Shown: positions 57,813 to 64,000 of the stretch, piece by piece
Numbering within the stretch: the stretch's first letter is position 1
How the letters are laid out: each line of letters starts with the position of its first letter
Assembly (NCBI RefSeq): GCF_013409935.1
Contig: NZ_JACCCO010000001.1
Coordinates: forward strand, 1,860,001-1,924,000
From: Streptosporangium sandarakinum
GTDB lineage: Bacteria > Actinomycetota > Actinomycetes > Streptosporangiales > Streptosporangiaceae
Length of the DNA stretch: 64,000 nt
Direction of reading: 5' to 3'
The notes under the pieces: generated by a model
The model's input: only the letters and a program-made list of their open reading frames with translations
What the model was told of the DNA's origin: nothing
Databases searched by the model: none
Translations under genes and position numbers: made by a program

Positions 57813-58526
57813 ATGAGCCGGCCCGGCCTGCGTGAGCGCAAGAAACAGAAGACGCGGCTGGCACTGATCGACGCGGCTCTCGACCTGTTCGCCGAGCAGG
57901 GATACGACGCCACGACCGTCGACCAGATCGCCGCCGCGGTGGACGTCTCCCCCCGCACCTTCTTCCGCTACTTCGCGACCAAGGAGGACGTCGCCCTCTC
58001 ACTGGACGCCGACGGGCACGAGATCCTGCTCGCCGAGCTGGCCGCCAGGCCCGCGGAGGAGCCCCCGTTCACCGCGCTGGGCCGCGCGATGAACTCTATG
58101 ATCACCATACTGGAGCAGGGCGACACCGCCGACCGGAGCAGGTTCCTCAAGGCACGCGAGCTGATCGAGGCCACTCCGGCGCTCTTCGCCGGCGGCGTGC
58201 GCATGATGATGCAGAACGAGCGGCTGCTGGTCGCCGAGATCGCCCGGCGCGAGGGCATGAGCCCCGACGACCTGCTCCCGCACTTCGTCGTCTCGCTGTT
58301 CACCTCTGCCATCCGGGTGGGTCTGGAGGCGTGCGGGTCGGGCGAGATCAACGACCTCTCCGACCTGACCCGGCACGTGGAGCGGGTGCTGGAGCTGGCC
58401 GAGCGCTCGCTGCGCCCCGGCTGGGACCGCCCCGCGCCCGGCGACGGTACGGCCTCCGGAGCGGGCCCCGGCTCCGGCTCCGGTGAGGGCACGGCCGGGG
58501 ACGGCGGCGCCGGCCGTACGGGCTAG
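57813..58526 (+). CDS. TetR-family transcriptional repressor
   Basis: 237 residues. Helix-turn-helix LIDAALDLFAEQGYDATTVDQIAAAV...FFRYFATKEDV (about 17-60), with a TetR C-terminal helical domain and a Gly/Ser-rich tail (last 25 residues). ATG 57813 is preferred to the ATG at 57810 on spacing to AGAGGTG. The stop overlaps the yqgE stop on the other strand by four bases. Confidence 0.92.
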   Translation: MSRPGLRERKKQKTRLALIDAALDLFAEQGYDATTVDQIAAAVDVSPRTFFRYFATKEDVALSLDADGHEILLAELAARPAEEPPFTALGRAMNSMITILEQGDTADRSRFLKARELIEATPALFAGGVRMMMQNERLLVAEIARREGMSPDDLLPHFVVSLFTSAIRVGLEACGSGEINDLSDLTRHVERVLELAERSLRPGWDRPAPGDGTASGAGPGSGSGEGTAGDGGAGRTG

Positions 58527-59101
58527 TTCATGGAGGGGTCGTCGGGGCAGGTCGCGACGTAGGCCAGCTCGCCCGGCTGGCGGCGCAGCACCGCCCGCCA
58601 CAGCGAGCCGGGGTCGGGGTAGAACGTGTCGCCGGGTTCGGCGTCCACGACGTACCAGGCGCCCTCCCCGATCTCAGCCTCCAGCTGCCCGGCGGTCCAC
58701 CCGGAGTATCCCGCGAAGATCCGCATCTGGGCGATCTCACCCGCGAGGATCTCCGGAGGGGCGTCGAGGTCGACCGTGCCCAGCCGCGACACCGCCGGGG
58801 TGCCGGCGTGCAGCCGCCGCCAGCCGAGCGGCTCCTGCCCGCTCGGGACCGCGGCCAGCGCCAGGGCGCTGTCGGTCTGCACGGGACCGCCCTGGAACAG
58901 CACGGACGGCCCGGTGACCATCGTGTCCCAGGTCGGCAGCACCTGCGTCACCGAGATGTCGCTCGGCCGGTTGAGCACGACGCCCAGGGTGCCGCCCTCG
59001 GCGTCGTGCTCCAGGATCAGGACGACGCTGCGCCGGAAGTTGGGGTCGTCGAGTTGCGGCGCGGCCACCAGCAGCCCACCGACGTAGATCGCTTCCGCCA
59101 T
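58523..59101 (-). CDS. UPF0301 protein YqgE/AlgH family
   Basis: 192 residues. GGLLVAAPQLDDPNFRRSVVLILEHD and FAGYSGWTAGQLEAEI are the family signatures. A regulatory role in alginate synthesis is claimed for AlgH in pseudomonads; the true activity is unknown. ATG 59101. Confidence 0.94.
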   Translation of the reverse strand: MAEAIYVGGLLVAAPQLDDPNFRRSVVLILEHDAEGGTLGVVLNRPSDISVTQVLPTWDTMVTGPSVLFQGGPVQTDSALALAAVPSGQEPLGWRRLHAGTPAVSRLGTVDLDAPPEILAGEIAQMRIFAGYSGWTAGQLEAEIGEGAWYVVDAEPGDTFYPDPGSLWRAVLRRQPGELAYVATCPDDPSMN

Positions 59102-59208
59102 ACATCCATGATGAGGGGTACGGACCGCTTCGCGCCGCTCACCCCGGCCCGGATTCTCCGCGAACCGCCCGGGAATCGTCCCCCGGGCGGGGAGACCCTA
59201 CGTCTCGG

Positions 59209-60627
59209 TCACGCCTCGGTCATGCCGCTGCGCGCCCGGCCGCCCGCCGACTCGCGCACGGCCGCCGCGACGGTGCCGGCCACGTCGGCGTGGAAGACGC
59301 TGGGGATGATGTAGTTCGGGCCCAGCTCCTCGTCGGTGACGACGGCGGCCAGCGCCTTGGCCGCCGCGAGCAGCATCTCCTCGCTGACCAGGTTGGCCTG
59401 GGCGTCGAGCAGGCCGCGGAAGACACCGGGGAAGGCCAGCACGTTGTTGATCTGGTTCGGGTAGTCGGAGCGGCCGGTGGCGACCACCGCGGCGTGCTCC
59501 CGGGCGTCGTCCGGGGAGATCTCGGGCTCGGGGTTGGCCAGCGCGAAGACCACCGCGTCGTCGGCCATCGTGGCGATGTCGTCGCCGTTGAGGATGCCCG
59601 GGGCGGAGACGCCGATGAACACGTCGGCGCCCTTGATCGCGCCACGCAGGTCGCCCGCGTAGCCCTCGGCGTTGGTGTGGTCGGCGATCCACCGCAGCGT
59701 GTCGTCCAGGTCGTCGCGACCGCCGTGCACCGCGCCGAGGTAGTCGCAGACGATCATGTTGCGCGCGCCCGCGGCCATCAGCAGGCGCAGCACCGCCGTA
59801 CCCGCGGCGCCGGCGCCGGCGAGGGTGATGCGGACCTCGCCCAGCTCCTTGCCGACCACGCGCAGCGCGTTGGTGAGCGCGGCGAGCACGCAGATCGCGG
59901 TGCCGTGCTGGTCGTCGTGGAAGACCGGGATGTCCAGCAGCTCGCGCAGCCGCCGCTCCACCTCGAAGCAGCGCGGCGCGGAGATGTCCTCCAGGTTGAT
60001 GCCGCCGAAGCCGGGGGCGATGAGCTGGACGGTGCGCACGATCTCGTCGATGTCCTGGGTGTCCAGGCAGATCGGCCAGGCGTCGATGTCGGCGAACCGC
60101 TTGAACAGCGCGGCCTTGCCCTCCATGACCGGCAGCGCGGCGGCCGGGCCGATGTTGCCCAGGCCCAGAACGGCCGAGCCGTCGGTGACGACGGCGACGC
60201 TGTTGCGCTTGATGGTGAGGCGGCGGGCGTCCTCGGGGTTGCGGGCGATGGCCATCGAGACCCGGGCGACGCCGGGGGTGTAGGCCATGGACAGCTCGTC
60301 ACGGTTGCGCAGCGGCACCTTCGACTTCATCTCGATCTTGCCGCCGAGATGCATGAGGAAGGTGCGGTCGGAGACCTTGTGGATGACGACGCCCTCGACC
60401 TCGCCGAGGTTGTCGACGATCGCCTGTGCGTGCTCGGTGTCCCTCGCGGCGCAGGTCACGTCGATGCGCAGGGTCTCGTGGCCGGCCGTGGTCACGTCGA
60501 GCGCGGTGACCACACCCCCGGCGGACTCTACTGCGTGGGTGAGCTGACTGACGGCCTTGCCGCCTGCCGGCACCTCAAGGCGCACGGTGATGGAGTACGA
60601 CACGCTCGGCACGGTGGCCACAGTCAT
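59209..60627 (-). CDS. NAD-dependent malic enzyme with N-terminal ACT domain
   Basis: 472 residues. Oxidatively decarboxylates malate to pyruvate. An ACT-like domain covers about 8-78 (SITVRLEVPAGGKAVSQL), followed by malic N-terminal (SMAYTPGVARVS) and NAD-binding (ITLAGAGAAGTAVLRLLM) domains, and FHDDQHGTA for metal and substrate. ATG 60627 has AAGGAG just upstream; a longer frame to 60747 lacks one. The ACT domain suggests allosteric control by a small metabolite. Confidence 0.93.
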   Translation of the reverse strand: MTVATVPSVSYSITVRLEVPAGGKAVSQLTHAVESAGGVVTALDVTTAGHETLRIDVTCAARDTEHAQAIVDNLGEVEGVVIHKVSDRTFLMHLGGKIEMKSKVPLRNRDELSMAYTPGVARVSMAIARNPEDARRLTIKRNSVAVVTDGSAVLGLGNIGPAAALPVMEGKAALFKRFADIDAWPICLDTQDIDEIVRTVQLIAPGFGGINLEDISAPRCFEVERRLRELLDIPVFHDDQHGTAICVLAALTNALRVVGKELGEVRITLAGAGAAGTAVLRLLMAAGARNMIVCDYLGAVHGGRDDLDDTLRWIADHTNAEGYAGDLRGAIKGADVFIGVSAPGILNGDDIATMADDAVVFALANPEPEISPDDAREHAAVVATGRSDYPNQINNVLAFPGVFRGLLDAQANLVSEEMLLAAAKALAAVVTDEELGPNYIIPSVFHADVAGTVAAAVRESAGGRARSGMTEA

Positions 60628-60704
60628 CCGCTCCTTTGCGACTGACTTGCTACAAGGATGCATCCATCGTGCCATCACCTGACGAGTGAACGGGCCCACC
60701 TCGG

Positions 60705-61331
60705 TCAGCTCAGCGCGGTCGAAGCGGTCACAATGACCTCCACGCACGTGTCGACCGGGATGGTCGTGCTGTCGAGCACGAGGTGGTAAAGCGTCGCCGA
60801 GGCAGGGTCGGCGCGGTAGAAATGGCGGACGTAGGCGGTCCGCGCCCGGTCGGCGTCGCGCACCAGCCTGCGCGCCTCCTCCTCGGAGACTCCGGTCAGC
60901 GTCGCGGTCTGGAGGACCCTGCGTGCCACCGGGGCGTCCAGCCGCACGTGCAGCGCGCCGGGATGGTCGGCCAGGACGATCGCCGCGGCGCGGCCGAGGA
61001 ACACCCCGCCCCGCTCGCGCGCCGTCCGCCTGATCACCCGCTCGGTGTGGGTGACGAAGTCCTCCGGGAGCGGCGTCGCCCCGGGGAGATAGACGTCGAG
61101 GCCGCCGAAGGTGACGGCTGGGAGCCGCATGACCCCCGACAGCAGCATGGACAGCCCGTGCTCGGCCCGGTCGTCGCGGGCCAGGGCCTCCTCCAGCGTG
61201 CAGCCGAGGACCTCGGCCACCTCGCCGGGGATCGCCCGGTCCACGAAGGGCACGCCCAGGCGCCCGGCCACCGCCGGACCGATCACGCTTCCGGCGGTGC
61301 CGTACGTCGCGGAGAGGGTGACGACCCGCAT
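60705..61331 (-). CDS. Cytidylate-kinase-like family protein
   Basis: 208 residues. The N-terminal VVTLSATYGTAGSVIGPAVAGRLGVPFVDR replaces the P-loop region of the family, and GVFLGRAAAIVLADHPGALHVRLDAP is the second block. The family is annotated as cytidylate-kinase-like, but no clear GxxxxGKS is seen, so its kinase activity is unproved. ATG 61331. It precedes the malic enzyme on the same strand. Confidence 0.8.
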   Translation of the reverse strand: MRVVTLSATYGTAGSVIGPAVAGRLGVPFVDRAIPGEVAEVLGCTLEEALARDDRAEHGLSMLLSGVMRLPAVTFGGLDVYLPGATPLPEDFVTHTERVIRRTARERGGVFLGRAAAIVLADHPGALHVRLDAPVARRVLQTATLTGVSEEEARRLVRDADRARTAYVRHFYRADPASATLYHLVLDSTTIPVDTCVEVIVTASTALS

Positions 61332-61490
61332 GACCGGTTGATGCCCCGTGGGAGCGCGTTCAGCATTCTCCGCGCCCGTCGCGTCGGCCGGTTCCCGGCG
61401 GCGCCCGCCGCACCGGGGGCGGAGCGTCCGGCGGCGCCTCGTCCGGGGCCCGGGGCGCCCGCCGGGTACCCCGGGAGTCCCCGGCGGCGC

Positions 61491-62426
61491 TCAGAAGAGG
61501 GCGCTGGCGAGGTTGCGGCGGGCCCGGGCGAGGGACGGGTCCTCGGCGGGCAGCGTGTCGAACAGCCCGAGCAGGTGCACCCGGGCCCGGTCCCGCTCCT
61601 CGCCGGAGGTGCGGCGCACCACCGCGACGAGCCGGTCGAAGGCGGCGTCCACCTCGCCGGAGAGCATCTCGAAGTCGGCGGCCAGCAGCTGGGCCTCGAT
61701 GTCGGCGGGGTCGGCCAGGCGCCGCTGCACGTCGGCGGGGTCGACGTCCTGGGTCCGGCGGATCAGGCCGAGCCCGGCCAGGCCCAGCTTGGCGTCCACG
61801 TCGTTCGGGGAGCGGGCCAGCAGCCGCTCGTAGGCGGCCACGGCGCCGTCGAGGTCACCGGCGTCGATGGCCTGCTCGGCGGCGATGATCTCCGGCTCGG
61901 CCTGCGGCTCCGGGGCGGCCTGGTCGCCCTCGGGGGCGCCCTCCCCGGGCGGCGGGAGGTACTGGGCCAGGGCCTGCATGAGCTGCGCCAGCCAGTCGCG
62001 GAGCTGCTCCTCAGTGGCGATGCCGGGTGCGACCGCCACCGGCTGCCCCTGGAAGATCGCGTAGACGGCGGGGACGTTCTGCACCCGCAGGGCCTGCGCG
62101 ATCTGCGGGCTGGTCTCCACGTCCACCCGGACGAGGACCCACCGGCCGGCGTTCTCGGCGGCCAGCTTGTCCAGCAGCAGGCTGTACTCCTTGGCCTGCT
62201 CGGCGCGGGTCACCGTGAGCTCCAGCAGCACGAGGCTGTTCATGGAGCGTTCGACGACCTCCGTCGCGAAGGTGGCGTCATCGGCGTGGATCACCTGCGC
62301 CGCGGTCCCGCCGCCCTCCCGGGCGGCGGCCTCGCGCTTGGCCTGCGCCTCCATGGCCTGCTTGCGCGCGCCGAGATCCACGGCACCGTACAGCGATCCG
62401 GGTCGTTTGAAGTCCGCTGGGCTCAT
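61491..62426 (-). CDS. Thioredoxin-like co-chaperone with TPR (YbbN/CnoX type)
   Basis: 311 residues: an N-terminal charged region, a thioredoxin fold (about 45-150, VLLELTVTRAEQAKEYSLLLDKLA...VRVDVETSPQIAQALRVQNVPAVYAIFQGQPV) and a TPR/solenoid C-terminus. The CxxC active site is replaced by VTRAE, so no disulfide exchange, as expected of YbbN-like chaperedoxins. ATG 62426. Confidence 0.88.
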   Translation of the reverse strand: MSPADFKRPGSLYGAVDLGARKQAMEAQAKREAAAREGGGTAAQVIHADDATFATEVVERSMNSLVLLELTVTRAEQAKEYSLLLDKLAAENAGRWVLVRVDVETSPQIAQALRVQNVPAVYAIFQGQPVAVAPGIATEEQLRDWLAQLMQALAQYLPPPGEGAPEGDQAAPEPQAEPEIIAAEQAIDAGDLDGAVAAYERLLARSPNDVDAKLGLAGLGLIRRTQDVDPADVQRRLADPADIEAQLLAADFEMLSGEVDAAFDRLVAVVRRTSGEERDRARVHLLGLFDTLPAEDPSLARARRNLASALF

Positions 62427-62542
62427 GACTCCAATCCTGCCGTATCCCGTAGGCGGCGCAGAATCGCCACCCTGGGTTCGCCTCCCTCCGGGCCCGCTCC
62501 ACGGCGGGCCCGGAGGGAGGCGGTGGCTCCCGGCGGGGGCCC

Positions 62543-64000
62543 TCAGAAGCGGGCGGGCTCGCTGTAGACGCCCCACACCCCGCGCAGGGCGTCGCAGATC
62601 TCACCCAGCGTGGCCTCGGCGCGGACCGCGTCCAGCATCGGCGGGATGAGGTTGCCCTCGCCCGCGGCGACCCGCGTCATCTCGGCCAGCGCCGCGTCGA
62701 CGGCCTTCTGATCGCGGGCGGCGCGGCGGTCGGCGAGGACGCGGTTCTGCTCGCGCTCGACCTCGTGGCTGACCCGCAGGATCTCCAGCGGCTCCTCGAC
62801 GGAGGAGGTGTGGCAGTTGACCCCGACGATCCGCTTGTCGCCCTTCTCCAGCTTGCGCTGGTAGTCGAAGGCGGCCTCGGCGATCTCGGTCATGAACCAG
62901 CCGTCCTCGATGCCGCGCAGGATGCCGGAGGTCATCGTCCCGTCGGAGCCCATGTCGCGGATCTTCTGGAAGATCGCCTCGGCCTCGGCCTCGATCCGGT
63001 CGGTGAGCGCCTCGACGTACCACGAGCCGCCGAGGGGGTCGGCGACGTTGACGACCTCGGTCTCCTCCATGATCACCTGCTGGGTGCGCAGCGCGATCTC
63101 GGCGGCCTTCTCCGAGGGCAGCGCGAGGACCTCGTCCAGGGCGTTGGTGTGCAGCGAGTTGGTGCCGCCGAGCACGGCCGCGAGCGCCTCGACGGCGGTG
63201 CGGACCACGTTGTTGTACGGCTGCTGCGCGGTGAGGGAGACCCCGGCGGTCTGGGTGTGGAAGCGCAGCCACTGGGCCTTGTCGGTCTTGGCGCCGTAGA
63301 CGTCGCGCATCCAGCGCGCCCAGATCCGCCGCGCCGCCCGGAACTTGGCGATCTCCTCGAAGAAGTCGATGTGCGCGTCGAAGAAGAAGGACAGGCCGGG
63401 CCCGAAGACGTCGACGTCCAGGCCCCGCGACAGGCCGAGCTCCACGTAGCCGAACCCGTCCGCCAGGGTGAAGGCCAGCTCCTGCGCGGCCGTGGAGCCG
63501 GCCTCGCGGATGTGGTAGCCGGACACGCTGAGCGGCTTGTAGGCCGGGATCTCGGCGGCGCAGTACTCCATCAGGTCGCCGATCAGCCGCAGGTGCGGCT
63601 CGGGGGCGAACAGCCACTCCTTCTGGGCGATGTACTCCTTGAAGATGTCGGTCTGCAACGTGCCGTTCAGCCTGCCGACCGGCACACCCTGCCGCTCGGC
63701 GGCGACGACGTACATGCAGAAGATCGGCACGGCCGGGCCGCTGATCGTCATCGAGGTGGTGATGTCGCCGAGCGGGATGCCGTCGAAGAGCAGGTCCATG
63801 TCGAGCGCGGAGTCGATCGCCACGCCGCAGTGGCCCACCTCGCCGAGCGAGCGCGGGTCGTCGGAGTCGCGGCCCATCAGCGTCGGCATGTCGAAGGCGA
63901 CGCTCAGCCCGCCGCCGCCCGCGGCGAGGATCATCTTGTAGCGCTCGTTGGTCTGCCGTGCGTTGCCGAACCCGGCGAACTGCCGGATGGTCCAGGTCTT
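62543..64000 (-). CDS. Coenzyme B12-dependent acyl-CoA mutase large subunit, 5' end missing
   Basis: 486 codons are visible; the gene continues past the window end. The chain starts within the TIM barrel ([16 protein letters not shown]) and ends EPARF without a B12-binding domain, so a separate small subunit is expected. Specificity residues look like isobutyryl-CoA mutase rather than methylmalonyl-CoA mutase: Phe in RQFAGF (Tyr in the latter) and Gln in [10 protein letters not shown] (Arg in the latter). Product name is thus best left as acyl-CoA mutase. Confidence 0.9.
   Translation of the reverse strand, partial: KTWTIRQFAGFGNARQTNERYKMILAAGGGGLSVAFDMPTLMGRDSDDPRSLGEVGHCGVAIDSALDMDLLFDGIPLGDITTSMTISGPAVPIFCMYVVAAERQGVPVGRLNGTLQTDIFKEYIAQKEWLFAPEPHLRLIGDLMEYCAAEIPAYKPLSVSGYHIREAGSTAAQELAFTLADGFGYVELGLSRGLDVDVFGPGLSFFFDAHIDFFEEIAKFRAARRIWARWMRDVYGAKTDKAQWLRFHTQTAGVSLTAQQPYNNVVRTAVEALAAVLGGTNSLHTNALDEVLALPSEKAAEIALRTQQVIMEETEVVNVADPLGGSWYVEALTDRIEAEAEAIFQKIRDMGSDGTMTSGILRGIEDGWFMTEIAEAAFDYQRKLEKGDKRIVGVNCHTSSVEEPLEILRVSHEVEREQNRVLADRRAARDQKAVDAALAEMTRVAAGEGNLIPPMLDAVRAEATLGEICDALRGVWGVYSEPARF

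Overview
The window comes from a very high-GC actinomycete chromosome. Third codon positions are almost all G or C, GTG starts are common, and gene pairs often overlap as GTGA. The family content (XRE/DUF5753 + DUF397, DUF3039, DUF2017, DUF3618, DUF6286/AmaP, the mec-cysO-cysM cysteine cluster) fits the Streptosporangiales/Streptomycetales. I cannot name the species from sequence alone.

Layout. 1-3.1 kb: a glycine riboswitch (its 5' part lies outside the window) controlling gcvT-gcvH, then a one-chain Fe-S serine dehydratase. This is a glycine/serine breakdown unit. 3.3-9.2 kb: a polytopic GT-C-like membrane protein that runs into an AmaP/DUF6286 pair, a PLP deaminase/aldolase behind a perfect palindrome, DUF3618, a Bcp peroxiredoxin, then a broken HNH endonuclease fused end-on to a tRNA-like gene with an odd anticodon. 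9.7-18 kb: a secreted thermolysin-like protease, a two-component system and a MacB/FtsX-type ABC exporter. 18-21.5 kb: an AAA ATPase with a nuclease-like tail and its own palindrome, a toxin-deamidase/Imm35-like pair joined by a tandem repeat, and a small secreted Gly-rich protein. 21.5-26.3 kb: a molybdopterin oxidoreductase, then the conserved block murI > MBL hydrolase > rph > rdgB on the minus strand.

26.3-42.8 kb is an accessory block of mixed strands: thioesterase, DUF3352 protein, LysR/MFS, secreted peptidase, rlmG, XRE/DUF397 with an RsbW-like ATPase, MFS/TetR, a decayed copy of the cysM 3' end, a DUF3800-like gene, and MBL/XRE-cupin. From memory, in mycobacteria (Rv1330c-Rv1341) the flanks of this block are nearly adjacent, so the block looks like an insertion or expansion inside an old syntenic core. 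42.8-48.1 kb resumes that core: cysM, cysO (MoaD-like sulfur carrier), a probable Cys leader peptide, mec (JAMM protease), DUF2017, clpS, and divergently pncB-pncA.

48.2-64 kb: a small membrane protein, an SF2 helicase, a disordered membrane-anchored protein, three exported or envelope proteins (M43 protease, L,D-transpeptidase, DUF3039 neighbour), two MFS exporters (one with a divergent TetR and operator), YqgE, an ACT-domain malic enzyme, a cytidylate-kinase-like protein, a YbbN-like thioredoxin/TPR protein, and the 3' part of an acyl-CoA mutase with isobutyryl-CoA-type specificity residues.

The points most worth checking are the HNH/tRNA pair (8.6-9.2 kb), the repeated start-site module between toxin and immunity genes (19.8-20 kb), the cysM 3'-end duplication bounding a 2.8-kb cassette (40-42.8 kb), and the cysO unit with its small leader ORF and capped Gly-Gly tail (43.9-44.5 kb).
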